Below, piece by piece: positions 17,861 to 26,776 of a DNA stretch of 64,000 nt. Under the pieces are notes generated by a model, which was not told the origin of the DNA, searched no databases, and saw nothing but the letters and a program-made list of their open reading frames with translations. This DNA is from Streptomyces griseoincarnatus (GTDB taxonomy: Bacteria; Actinomycetota; Actinomycetes; Streptomycetales; Streptomycetaceae). Positions within the stretch are counted from its first letter, which is position 1; every line of letters starts with the position of its first letter. The stretch covers positions 310,001 through 374,000 of the forward strand of contig BMTH01000001.1 in the NCBI GenBank assembly GCA_014649575.1, written 5' to 3'. A program made the position numbers and the translations under genes.

Positions 17861-19108
17861 TCAGGCGGTGGCGGGGACGCCGATCGCGAGGAGCGCGGTG
17901 TCGTCGTCGAGGCCGTCGCCGAAGTCGCTCAGCAGCCCGGTGAGGGCGTCGACCAGGGCGCGGCCGCCCGCGGGGGCGCGCGCCGCGGCGAACGACCGCA
18001 GCGCGTCGTAGCCGTAGAGCTCCCGGTCGGGGCCGACGCGGGCCTCGGTGAGGCCGTCGGTGTAGAGCAGCAGCGTGTCACCGGGCCCCAGCACGGTGCT
18101 CACCTCGACGAACTGCGCCGTGGGGAGGACGCCGACCAGCATGCCGCCGAGGGTGCTCAGGAACTCGGCCGTGCCGTCGGCGCGCAGGATCAGCGCGGGG
18201 GGATGGCCGCCGGAGGCGAGCCGGATTTCCAGGGTGTCCCCCACCCGTTCGAACACGCCGGCCACGGCGGTGCAGTAGCGGGGGTCGTCGCCGGTGTAGC
18301 GCGCCATGAGGGCCTTGTTGAGGGTCCGCAGGTCGTCCACCGGGTCCGCGTCCTGGATCATGGCGGCGCGCAGGGTGTAGCGGGTGAGCGAGGTCAGGGC
18401 CGCGGCCTGGGGGCCCTTGCCGCAGACGTCGCCGAGGAAGAAGGCGGTCCGGGTGTCGTCCAGGGCGAACAGGTCGTAGAAGTCGCCGCCGAGCTCCATC
18501 GGGGAGGCCGTGTGGTAGTAGCCGGCCGTCTCCACCCCGGGGAGGTCGGGGAGGGTGTCGGGCAGCAGGCTGCGCTGGAGCACGGCCAGGGCCTCGCGCA
18601 GCTGGGCGCGGTCGGCCTCGGCCTGTTCGCGCGCCTCCTCGGCGGCCCGGCGGGCGCGCAGCAGTTCCTGCTCGTAGGCGCGCCGGTCGGTGGCGTCGAA
18701 GACGGTGGTGCGGATCAGCAGCGGCTCGCCGTCGGAACCGCGCTTGAGGGTGGAGGTGACCAGCACCGGCAGCCGGGGTCCGGCGGCGGTGCGCATCTCC
18801 AGCGCGACGCCGCCGAGATGTCCCTGCATGCGGAGCAGCGGGGCGAAGTGCGTCTCGTGGTAGAGCCGGCCGCCGACCGTGAGCAGGTCGCTGAAGCGCT
18901 TGCGGCCGACGACCTCCTCGCGGGAGAGGCCGAGCCAACCCAGCAGGGTGGCGTTGATCTTGGCTATGGTGCCGTCCATAAGGGTGGACAGGTAGCCGCA
19001 CGGCGCCGACTCGTACAGGTCCTCCGCCGAGTCCTCCAGCAGGGCGCTGAACGCGGGGCCGGTGCCGGTCGTCTCCGCGTCGGGGTCGTCCGCGGCGCCC
19101 GGGTTCAA
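17861..19108 (-). CDS. PAS-SpoIIE serine phosphatase, RsbP-like
   Basis: This 415-residue protein has a PAS domain (about residues 25-140, with NATLLGWLGLSREEVVGRKRF), a short coiled linker rich in Glu/Arg/Ala (about 145-180) and a PPM/SpoIIE phosphatase domain. The phosphatase metal-binding motifs are GGDFYD, FLGDVCGKGPQAA, YTDGLTEAR and DDDTALLAI. TTG 19108 is chosen as start because it overlaps the stop of the upstream hydrolase gene (TTGA) and has CAGGAG four bases before it. No ATG occurs before the PAS core. The layout hydrolase-phosphatase matches Bacillus RsbQ-RsbP, where the hydrolase gates the PAS phosphatase that dephosphorylates RsbV. The STAS gene follows. Confidence 0.9.
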   Translation of the reverse strand: MNPGAADDPDAETTGTGPAFSALLEDSAEDLYESAPCGYLSTLMDGTIAKINATLLGWLGLSREEVVGRKRFSDLLTVGGRLYHETHFAPLLRMQGHLGGVALEMRTAAGPRLPVLVTSTLKRGSDGEPLLIRTTVFDATDRRAYEQELLRARRAAEEAREQAEADRAQLREALAVLQRSLLPDTLPDLPGVETAGYYHTASPMELGGDFYDLFALDDTRTAFFLGDVCGKGPQAAALTSLTRYTLRAAMIQDADPVDDLRTLNKALMARYTGDDPRYCTAVAGVFERVGDTLEIRLASGGHPPALILRADGTAEFLSTLGGMLVGVLPTAQFVEVSTVLGPGDTLLLYTDGLTEARVGPDRELYGYDALRSFAAARAPAGGRALVDALTGLLSDFGDGLDDDTALLAIGVPATA

Positions 19109-19911
19109 CGGGCTCCTGAGGACAGGAAGGCGCGGATCGCCGATGCGGTGGCCTCGGGGGCGCTGAGCTGCGGGCAGTGGCCGACGGCGTCGAGGGTGAC
19201 CAGTTCGCTGCCCTCCACGGCGGCGTGGACGTACGCGCCGACCTCGCGGGGCGCGATGGCGTCCTGCTCGCACTCCAGGATCAGGGTGGGCACGGTGACG
19301 GTCTCCAGGTCCTTGCGGCTGTCGGAAAGGAAGGTCGTGCGGGCGAAGACCCGGGCGATGTCCGGGTCGGTCGCGCAGAAGCTGTTGGTCAGCTCCTCGC
19401 CGAGCTCCGGGCGGTCCGGGTTGCCCATGATGAGCGGTGCCATGGTGGCCGACCAGCCGAGGTAGTTGGACTCCAGCGACTCCAGCAGCTCGTCGATGTC
19501 CTCGGCGCTGAAGCCGCCGCGGTAGCCGTCCTCGTCGATGTAGCGCGGCGAGGGGCAGACCATGACCAGGGCGCCGATGCGCTCCGGGGCGGCGGCCGCG
19601 GCCAGCACGCCGGTCATCGCGCTCACCGAGTGGCCGACGACGATCGCGTCGCGCAGGTCGAGCTCCTCGCAGACCTCCACCAGGTCGCGGGCGTAGCCGT
19701 CGAGGGAGGAGTAGCGGTCCTCCCTCCAGGCGGACAGGTCGGAGCGGCCGGCGCCGACGTAGTCGAAGAGCACCAGCGGGTGGTCCTCTGCGAGGAAGGG
19801 CTCGACCAGGCGCCACATGTTCTGGTCGCAGCCGAAGCCGTGGACGAGAACGACGGGCCGCCCGGTGGCGGCACCGGTCACCCGGACGTTGTTCCTGCGC
19901 AGGATGCTCAT
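19105..19911 (-). CDS. RsbQ-like alpha/beta hydrolase
   Basis: This 268-residue hydrolase belongs to the RsbQ/KAI2/D14 family. The catalytic triad falls at Ser95 (GHSVS), Asp217 and His245 (VGHCP), almost the same numbering as Bacillus RsbQ. Other family marks are VLVHGFGCDQNMW and LFDYVGAGRSD near the N-terminus, and YLGWSATMAPLIMGN in the lid. RsbQ-type proteins bind or hydrolyse a small hydrophobic ligand and activate the RsbP phosphatase. Its stop is shared with the TTG start of the PAS-phosphatase gene. It may be co-transcribed with the dehydrogenase gene 42 bases upstream. Confidence 0.9.
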   Translation of the reverse strand: MSILRRNNVRVTGAATGRPVVLVHGFGCDQNMWRLVEPFLAEDHPLVLFDYVGAGRSDLSAWREDRYSSLDGYARDLVEVCEELDLRDAIVVGHSVSAMTGVLAAAAAPERIGALVMVCPSPRYIDEDGYRGGFSAEDIDELLESLESNYLGWSATMAPLIMGNPDRPELGEELTNSFCATDPDIARVFARTTFLSDSRKDLETVTVPTLILECEQDAIAPREVGAYVHAAVEGSELVTLDAVGHCPQLSAPEATASAIRAFLSSGAR

Positions 19912-19953
19912 CCGCCCATGCTCGCACGCCGGGCACGGTGGCCGTCGACGGCC

Positions 19954-20868
19954 TCAGACGATGACGTCGCCCGGGGGGCGGGCCCCGTCGGCGCGTGCCC
20001 CGCCGGTGCGGGCCTCCAGGGCGCGCAGCACGGCCACCATGTCCTCGTCGCCGTGTCCGCCCGTCACGGTCTCCTCGAAGAGGGCGTGGCACACGTCGAG
20101 CAGCGGGGAGGCCACCCCGGCCGCGCGGGCGGCCTCGGCGATCAGCCGGTTGTTCTTCAGCACGTCGGTGGCGGCGGCCTGGACCGCGAAGTCCCGGGCG
20201 AGCAGCTTGGGCGCCTTCATCCGGGACACGGAACTGGCCATGGGGCCCGCGTCCAGCACGTCGAGGAAGCGGGCGCGGTCCAGTCCGTGCCGGTCGGCGA
20301 AGTGGAACGCCTCGGTGAGCCCTGTGACCTGGGTGATCAGGAAGATGTTGACGGCGAGCTTCATCAGCAGGGCGCCCGGCACCGGCCCGCAGTCGAAGCT
20401 CTCCCTGCACATCGGGGCGAGCAGCGGGCGCACGTCCGCGAGGACGGAGTCCTCGCCGGCCAGCATCGCGACGAGTTCTCCCTGCTCGGCGGGGACGCGG
20501 GAGCCGGACACGGGGGCCTCGGCGTAGGCGCCTCCGGCGGCGCGTACGTCCTTCTCCAGCGCGGCGGAGTACTCGGCGGAGGTGGTGCCCATGTGGACGA
20601 CGGTGCGCCCGGCCAGGCGCGTTCCGAAAGCGGGGGTGCCGCGGCCGAGCACCGCGTCGACGGCCGCCTCGTCGGCCAGCATCAGCAGCACGGTGTCCGC
20701 CCGCTCGAAGACCTCCGCCGGACTCGCGGCCACCTCGGCGCCGGCCTCGCTCAGGGGCGCGCACCGCTCCAGGGTGCGGTTCCACACGACGAGCGGGATG
20801 CCGGCGCGCGCGAGGTTGAGCGCCATGGGCCGCCCCATGACCCCGAGTCCGACGAAGCCCACACGCAT
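19954..20868 (-). CDS. 3-hydroxyisobutyrate dehydrogenase-family NAD(P) oxidoreductase
   Basis: This 304-residue beta-hydroxyacid dehydrogenase has the N-terminal Rossmann motif [20 protein letters not shown] and the catalytic lysine in [12 protein letters not shown] near residue 170. The substrate-binding block reads [20 protein letters not shown]. The start at 20868 gives the Rossmann fold at the very N-terminus. The family reduces or oxidises short 3-hydroxy acids, glyoxylate or succinic semialdehyde. It is divergent from a TetR gene, and two identical-armed palindromes at 20899-20939 lie between them, so TetR control is likely. The RsbQ-like gene follows at 42 bases. Confidence 0.88.
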   Translation of the reverse strand: MRVGFVGLGVMGRPMALNLARAGIPLVVWNRTLERCAPLSEAGAEVAASPAEVFERADTVLLMLADEAAVDAVLGRGTPAFGTRLAGRTVVHMGTTSAEYSAALEKDVRAAGGAYAEAPVSGSRVPAEQGELVAMLAGEDSVLADVRPLLAPMCRESFDCGPVPGALLMKLAVNIFLITQVTGLTEAFHFADRHGLDRARFLDVLDAGPMASSVSRMKAPKLLARDFAVQAAATDVLKNNRLIAEAARAAGVASPLLDVCHALFEETVTGGHGDEDMVAVLRALEARTGGARADGARPPGDVIV

Positions 20869-20898
20869 GCCGCACCATCCGTTCCCCGGCTCTCCGCT

Positions 20899-20939
20899 AT
20901 GACCGCTGTCATAGTAGCGCCCTTCATGACGGCGGTCAT
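20899..20939. promoter_or_regulatory. Paired TetR operators
   Basis: Two perfect palindromes share the same arms: ATGAC-CGCT-GTCAT (20899-20912) and ATGAC-GGCG-GTCAT (20926-20939). They are 27 bp apart centre to centre and lie between the divergent dehydrogenase and TetR genes. Their repetition and position make them strong candidates for the TetR binding site. Confidence 0.7.
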
Positions 20940-20982
20940 AGGGTGGATCGGCGGGACGCTCGACGAGATGCGGGAGGCCGGG

Positions 20983-21612
20983 ATGGCAGGGGCCGAGCGG
21001 GGGCCGCGGGAGCGGATGGTCTTCAGCGCCGCCCAGCTGATCCGGCGCGCGGGGGTCGGCGCGACGGGCATGCGCGAGGTGGCCGCCCACGCGCGGGCGC
21101 CGCGCGGCTCGCTCCAGCACTACTTCCCCGACGGCAAGGAGCAGCTCGTCAACGAGGCCGTCGGCTGGGCCGGGAGGTACGCGGGGAACCGGGTCCCACG
21201 GTTCCTCGCCGCGCTGCCCGAGCCGACGCCGTCCGGCCTGTTCTCCGAGATGGTCCGCCAGTGGACCGACGAGTACGAGACCGAGGGGTTCGAGGGCGGC
21301 TGCCCGGTCGCGGCGGCCACGGTGGACTGCGCCCGTACGGCGGACTCCACGCGGCAGGCCGCGGAGGCCGCCTTCACCCGGTGGACGGGCGCGGTGGCCG
21401 GCGCCCTGACGGACATGGGCGTGCCCGAGGAGCGCAGCCGCCCGCTCGCCACGCTGATGATCAGCTCTCTCGAAGGGGCGCTCCTGATCGCCCGGGCCGA
21501 GCGCAGCGTCCGCGCCCTGACGACGGCGGTCCGCGAACTCGGCCCCTTGCTGGACGCGGCGGTGCCCCGGCCCGCGGCTGACGGCGGAACGGGCGAAGCC
21601 GTCGGAAGCTGA
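20983..21612 (+). CDS. TetR/AcrR-family regulator
   Basis: This 209-residue repressor has an N-terminal helix-turn-helix (residues about 15-60; [20 protein letters not shown] then HYF) and a C-terminal ligand domain with a [18 protein letters not shown] segment typical of the YxaF/LmrA-like branch. Start codons at 20899, 20926 and 20968 are in frame, but the first two lie inside the operator palindromes. ATG 20983 has GGGAGG five bases upstream, so I chose it. It is divergent from the hydroxyacid dehydrogenase and probably represses both genes through the paired palindromes. Confidence 0.88.
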   Translation: MAGAERGPRERMVFSAAQLIRRAGVGATGMREVAAHARAPRGSLQHYFPDGKEQLVNEAVGWAGRYAGNRVPRFLAALPEPTPSGLFSEMVRQWTDEYETEGFEGGCPVAAATVDCARTADSTRQAAEAAFTRWTGAVAGALTDMGVPEERSRPLATLMISSLEGALLIARAERSVRALTTAVRELGPLLDAAVPRPAADGGTGEAVGS

Positions 21613-21619
21613 CGCCGCG

Positions 21620-21647
21620 TTGACTACAGTGATCGCGCCAGTATCCG
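21620..21647 (+). promoter_or_regulatory. Candidate htpG promoter
   Basis: TTGACT at 21620-21625 and TATCCG at 21642-21647 are separated by 16 bases, 41 bases before the htpG ATG. The -35 is near consensus and the -10 is poor. I saw no HspR-type inverted repeat here. Confidence 0.4.
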
Positions 21648-21688
21648 GCGTTTCCTGGACCTATGGATCTGTGAGGTAATCGCGAACC

Positions 21689-23596
21689 ATGTCGACCGAA
21701 ACGTTTGAGTTCCAGGTAGAGGCTCGTCAGCTGCTCCAGCTGATGATCCACTCGGTCTACTCGAACAAGGACGTCTTCCTCCGTGAGCTCGTCTCCAACG
21801 CCTCGGACGCGCTCGACAAGCTGCGGCTGGCCAAGCTGCGCGACGACACGCTCGACGCCGACGTCTCCGACCTGCACATCGAGCTGGAGACCGACCGGGA
21901 GGCCCGGACGCTCACCGTGCGGGACAACGGCGTCGGCATGTCGTACGACGAGGTCGGCGAGCTGATCGGGACCATCGCCAACTCGGGCACGGCGCAGTTC
22001 CTGAAGGAGCTGAAGGAGGCGCAGGACGCGGCCGGGGCGGAGGGGCTGATCGGGCAGTTCGGCGTCGGCTTCTACTCCGGGTTCATGGTCGCCGACGAGG
22101 TGACCCTGGTGACCCGCAAGGCCGGGGAGAAGCAGGGCACCCGCTGGTCCTCGCGCGGCGAGGGCACGTACACGCTGGAACGGGTCGACGACGCACCGCA
22201 GGGCACCTCCGTCGTGCTGCACCTCAAGCCCGCCGATCCGGACAACCAGCTGCACGACTACACGTCGGTGTGGAAGCTCAGGGAGATCGTCAAGCGCTAC
22301 TCGGACTTCATCACCTGGCCGATCCGGCTCGTCGGGGAGAAGGACGGCGAGGGCGACGACGGCGAGGCCGCCGAGCCCGAGACGCTGAACTCGATGAAGG
22401 CGCTGTGGGCGCGCCCGCGCGACGAGGTCTCCGAGGACGAGTACCACGAGCTGTACAAGCACATCGGCCACGACTGGCGCGAGCCGCTGGAGACGATCCA
22501 GCTGCACGCGGAGGGCACCTTCGAGTACCAGGCCCTGCTGTTCGTCCCGTCGCACGCCCCGCACGACCTGTTCCGGCAGAACACGCGGCACGGCCTCCAG
22601 CTGTACGTGAAGCGCGTGTTCATCATGGACGACTGCGAGGCGCTGCTCCCGTCGTACCTGCGGTTCGTCAAGGGCGTGGTGGACGCGCAGGACCTCTCGC
22701 TCAACGTGTCCCGCGAGATCCTCCAGCAGGACCGGCACATCCGCATGATGCAGCGCCGCCTCACCAAGAAGGTGCTGTCCTCGGTGAAGAGCATGATGAC
22801 CGCGGACGCGGAGAAGTACGCCACGTTCTGGCGGGAGTTCGGCGCGGTGTTGAAGGAGGGTCTGGTCACCGACCCCGACAACCGGGACGCGCTGCTCGCG
22901 GTGGCGTCGTTCGCCTCCACGCACGAGGACGGCGAGGCGGTCACGCTCAAGCGGTACGTCGAGCGGATGCCGGAGGGCCAGGACGACATCTACTACATCA
23001 CCGGCGAGTCCCGCGAGACGGTCGACAACTCCCCGCACATGGAGGCGTTCCGGGAGCGCGGCATCGAGGTGCTGCTGCTCACCGACCCGGTCGACGAGGT
23101 GTGGACGGACGCCGTCGGCGAGTTCGAGGGCAAGCGGCTGCGGTCGGTCGCCAAGGGCGAGATCGACCTGGACGCGCGCGAGGACGACAGGAGCGAGGAC
23201 GAGCAGAAGCAGCAGGCGGAGGCGTACGCGGGTCTGCTCGGCTGGATGCGCGAGCGGCTGGACGACGACGTCAAGGAGGTCCGTCTGTCGACGCGGCTCA
23301 CCCGCTCCCCGGCCTGTCTCGTCGCCGACGCGGACGACCTCACTCCGGCGCTGGAGAACATGTACCGGGCCATGGGCCAGGAGGTGCCGCACAGCAGGCG
23401 CATCCTCGAGCTCAACCCGGACCACGCCCTGGTGAAGGGGCTGAACGAGGCGTACGCGGAGCGGGAGGACCGCTCGGAGCTCGCCGACACCGCCGAACTG
23501 CTGTACACCCTGGCCGTGGTGGCGGAGGGCGGCCGGCCCAAGGACCCGGCACGGTTCGTGCGGCTGACGGCGGACCGCCTGGAGCGCACGCTGTGA
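21689..23596 (+). CDS. htpG: Molecular chaperone HtpG (Hsp90)
   Basis: This 635-residue cytosolic Hsp90 has the normal bacterial length. The N-terminal GHKL ATPase shows [16 protein letters not shown], the Mg/ATP motif DNGVGM and the lid [15 protein letters not shown]. The middle domain carries the catalytic-arginine region [14 protein letters not shown]. The C-terminal dimerisation domain follows and, as usual in bacteria, there is no MEEVD tail. It helps fold client proteins under stress. It stands as a single gene behind the TetR gene with its own promoter candidate. The ribosome site GAGG is about 13 bases from the ATG, which is long. Confidence 0.97.
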
Positions 23597-23641
23597 GGTG
23601 AGGCGGCTCTCCTGGACGCCGCGGCCCGCCGTCCCCGCCCG

Positions 23642-24181
23642 TCAGACGCGGGCGGGCCCGGCGGGCCTCCCCTTGCGGGCCGCTTCCCGCAGCCGCCTGC
23701 CGCGGCGGGTCGCGCCCCAGGGCTTCAGGACGGAGATCGCCGTCATGAAGACGTAGGCGGACAGGGACACGACCGGGCCCGTCAGGACGTCCCCGCCGTC
23801 CGGCAGCGCGTGCCCGGCGGACACGGCCGCCACCGCGTCGTTCACGCCCGGCCGCAGCGCGAAGACGGTCGCCGTGGTGGTGGCGAGGGTCAGCCAGAAC
23901 TTGGTCCACACCCAGCGGTGCCGGGCCAGCCCCCAGGGCGTGCCCAGGGCCAGGACCAGACCGCTGCCGAGGGTCAGCAGCGCGATCGGCAGCAGCAGCC
24001 GGTCGGCGAACAGCTGCATGGACCGCACGGCCGCCTCCACCGTGGCGGGCGACCCTGTGGTGTTCGCGGCCACGCCGAGCGCGAGCAGCCCGGCGGAGAG
24101 CCCCAGCCAGCCGGCGGAGGCGACGACATGGACGACGAGGAAGGCCCGGCGTGCGGGGCGGTCGAGTCTCACGCCGTCCAC
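23642..24181 (-). CDS. Four-span membrane protein, DUF2269-like
   Basis: This 179-residue integral membrane protein has four predicted spans (near residues 13-35, 60-80, 92-112 and 140-158) and a very basic C-terminus. The first helix carries HVVASAGWLGL and the second ends in GTPWGLARHRWVWTKFW, a pattern seen in DUF2269 and related DUF2214-type proteins; function is not known. It starts at GTG 24181, or possibly GTG 24172. It is convergent with htpG and divergent from an antiporter gene. Confidence 0.7.
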   Translation of the reverse strand: MDGVRLDRPARRAFLVVHVVASAGWLGLSAGLLALGVAANTTGSPATVEAAVRSMQLFADRLLLPIALLTLGSGLVLALGTPWGLARHRWVWTKFWLTLATTTATVFALRPGVNDAVAAVSAGHALPDGGDVLTGPVVSLSAYVFMTAISVLKPWGATRRGRRLREAARKGRPAGPARV

Positions 24182-24277
24182 GGTGCCGGTCCCGCCCGGT
24201 CAGGACATCCCACGACGGGAGTAACCGCGCGTACCGACATGGGCGTACGTCGCGTAGGGCGGGGGCACACGTGAGCG

Positions 24278-25585
24278 GTGACCACAGCAGACCTCCTCTT
24301 CGCCCTCCTCGGCGCGGTCGCCCTGGCCGCGGCCGTGCTCCCGCGGCTGCTGGCCCGCAAGCCGCTGTCGCTGCCCCTGGTGTTCCTGGCGCTCGGCGCC
24401 GCCGTCCAGCTGCTGCCGCTCCCGCTGCCGGACATCGACCCGGTGGCGGACGGGGTGTGGGTGGAGCATGTCGCGGAGATCTGCGTGGTCCTCTCCCTCA
24501 TGGGCGCGGGCCTCGCCCTGAACCGGCCCTTCGGCCGCGCGACCTGGCAGGGCGTGTGGCGTCAGCTCGGCATCACGATGCCGCTGACCATAGCCGCCGC
24601 CGCCGCCCTCGCCTGGGGCCTGCTGGACTGGCCGGTGGCAGCCGCGCTGCTGCTGGCGGCGGTGCTCGCGCCGACCGACCCGGTGCTCGCCTCCGAGGTG
24701 CGCGTCGGTGAGCCCACGGACGCCGAGCACGACGAGGACGAGGTCCGCTTCACCCTGACCGGTGAGGCGGGGCTGAACGACGGGCTCGCCTTCCCGTTCG
24801 TCGCCGCCGCGACGGCCCTCGCCGCCGCGGGCGGGCAGATCACCGGCGGCGGTGTCGGCCACTGGCTGCTGGTGGACGTGCTGTACAAGTGCACGGCGGG
24901 AGTGGCCGCGGGGCTGGCCGTCGGGGCGCTGCTGGGCCGGCTGTTCTTCCGGGCCCGGTGGCGGGCGATGCGGCTGTCGGAGCACAGCGAGGGGTTCGTC
25001 GCCCTCGGCGTGACGTTCCTCGCGTACGGGGTGACGGAGCTGGTGCACGGCTACGGCTTCCTGGCGGTGTTCGTCACCGCCTGCCGGATCCGCTCGGCGG
25101 AGCGCACGCACGGCTACCACGGGGTGCTGCACGACTTCGTGGAGCAGATCGAGCGGCTGCTGACGGCGGGGCTGCTGTTCCTGGCGGGCGCGTTCGTCGC
25201 CCAGGGCGGTCTGGGACCGCTCAGCTGGCAGGGCGCGGCGGTCGGCATGATGCTGCTGCTCGTCGTCCGCCCGCTGGCCGGGTGGGTCGCCCAGTTCGGC
25301 GCGGCGGCGGGCCCGCGGGAGCGGGTGGTCACGGCGTTCTTCGGCATCCGCGGCATCGGCTCCCTGTTCTACCTGGCGTACGCGCTGGACTCGCACGACT
25401 TCGGGGTGCCCCCCGAGGTGCTGTGGGCGGTGGTGACCTTCACGGTGGTCGCCTCGGTGGTGCTGCACGGGGTGAGTGCCACGCCGGTCATCTCCCGTCT
25501 GGACCGGTTGCGGCTGCACCGGGCCAGGACGAACGGCGCCGGGCCTGATCCCCACGACCACGAGGTGGCGGGCGAGCGCCTCTGA
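24278..25585 (+). CDS. Cation/proton antiporter, CPA1 type
   Basis: This 435-residue polytopic membrane protein belongs to the Na+(K+)/H+ exchanger family. About 12 spans are predicted. The ion-binding ND motif is in GEAGLNDGLAFPF near residue 168, and the conserved APTDPVLASEV loop is near residue 131. It should exchange monovalent cations for protons and help pH or salt homeostasis. GTG 24278 is the first start that keeps the opening membrane span. It stands alone, followed by a coiled-coil protein gene 78 bases later. Confidence 0.9.
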   Translation: MTTADLLFALLGAVALAAAVLPRLLARKPLSLPLVFLALGAAVQLLPLPLPDIDPVADGVWVEHVAEICVVLSLMGAGLALNRPFGRATWQGVWRQLGITMPLTIAAAAALAWGLLDWPVAAALLLAAVLAPTDPVLASEVRVGEPTDAEHDEDEVRFTLTGEAGLNDGLAFPFVAAATALAAAGGQITGGGVGHWLLVDVLYKCTAGVAAGLAVGALLGRLFFRARWRAMRLSEHSEGFVALGVTFLAYGVTELVHGYGFLAVFVTACRIRSAERTHGYHGVLHDFVEQIERLLTAGLLFLAGAFVAQGGLGPLSWQGAAVGMMLLLVVRPLAGWVAQFGAAAGPRERVVTAFFGIRGIGSLFYLAYALDSHDFGVPPEVLWAVVTFTVVASVVLHGVSATPVISRLDRLRLHRARTNGAGPDPHDHEVAGERL

Positions 25586-25663
25586 ACGCCACGCGCCACG
25601 GGCGTCCGGCGAGCGGTCCGTCCCGATGTGCGGGGCCGCCGGGTTCGGTGTTGTGTGGGGATC

Positions 25664-26602
25664 ATGCGGCGCGAGGACGGGCGGCCGGGCCCCGGGGACG
25701 ACGTCGAGGCGGTCCTCGACGAGCTGTACGCGCTGCCGCCGTCGGAGTTCGTCGCCCGGCGGGAGGAGCGCGCGGCGCGGGCCCGGACACGGCGCCGCGT
25801 CCAGGACGCCCGCCGTATCCACGCCGCCCGCCGTCCCACCCTCGCCGGGTGGGCCGCGAACCTTCTGCGGCGGTCGCGGCCCGACGAGGCGCAGCGCTTC
25901 CTGGAGCTGGGGCGCGCGCTGCGGGAGGCGTACACCACGCTCGATCCGAGCGGTCTGAAGGAGCTGTCGGCGCAGCGGCGGCGCATCGTCTCCGAGATGT
26001 CACGGCAGGCGGCGGCGCTGGCGCGGGAGGCGGGTCGTCCGCTGTCGGACGCGGTGCAGCGGGACGTCGAGACGACGCTGCGGGCGGTGCTGGCCGACCC
26101 GGAGGCCGCCGCGGTGTGGGAGGCGGGCCGGGTGGAGGGCGTGCTCACCCCTCCCTCGGAGTTCGGCGCGGACGCCGTCGCCGCCGTGCCGCCGCGCCGC
26201 GAGTCCACGCCCGCCCGGACGTCCCGCAAGGACGCGACGACGGCGCGCGGGAAGAAGGACGAGGAGGCCGAGCGGCGGCGCGCCGAGCGGGAGGAGCGCG
26301 GCGCCCGGGCCCGGGAGGAGGCGCGGGACGCCGAGAAGCGGCTGCGCGAGCGGCGCGCGGCCCGCGAGGAGGCCGCGGCGGCGCTGGAACGGGCGGACGA
26401 GCAGGAGCGGGAGGCGGGTGAGCGGGTGGCCGCCCTGGAGGAACAGCTCGCCCGGGCCCGTACGGAGCGGGAGCGGACGCACGCGGAACTCGGCGAGGCG
26501 CGCGAGCGCGACCGGGCGGCGGAGGTGGAACTGGTGGAAGCCGAGCGCGAGGCGGCGGCCGCCGCGCGCCGGGCCGCACGGGCGGAGAGGGACAACACGT
26601 GA
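25664..26602 (+). CDS. Hypothetical protein with long C-terminal coiled coil
   Basis: This 312-residue cytosolic protein has an N-terminal globular part (about 1-165) with VEAVLDELYALPPSEFVARR and a helical segment LAGWAANLLRRSRPDEAQR. A Pro/Thr linker follows. The last 130 residues are almost entirely Glu, Arg and Ala in a heptad-like pattern, a long charged coiled coil. GGGG just before ATG 25664 serves as ribosome site. The family recurs in Streptomyces, but I cannot give it a function. A spacer of 174 bases without visible signals separates it from the phosphatase gene downstream. Confidence 0.75.
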   Translation: MRREDGRPGPGDDVEAVLDELYALPPSEFVARREERAARARTRRRVQDARRIHAARRPTLAGWAANLLRRSRPDEAQRFLELGRALREAYTTLDPSGLKELSAQRRRIVSEMSRQAAALAREAGRPLSDAVQRDVETTLRAVLADPEAAAVWEAGRVEGVLTPPSEFGADAVAAVPPRRESTPARTSRKDATTARGKKDEEAERRRAEREERGARAREEARDAEKRLRERRAAREEAAAALERADEQEREAGERVAALEEQLARARTERERTHAELGEARERDRAAEVELVEAEREAAAAARRAARAERDNT

Positions 26603-26776
26603 CCGGGCAGCACGGAAGACGGCGGAGCGGGGAGAGACAGGTGCGGCGCTGCGGGTACCCGGGAACCGCACCCGCCTGCCGGCACGCCCGGGCGGGGCGG
26701 CCGGACGGAGCGGAGCACGGGAGGTGCGTCACGTGACGGAGCGGGGACGGGCCGCCCGCCGGACGGGGGCCGCGGC

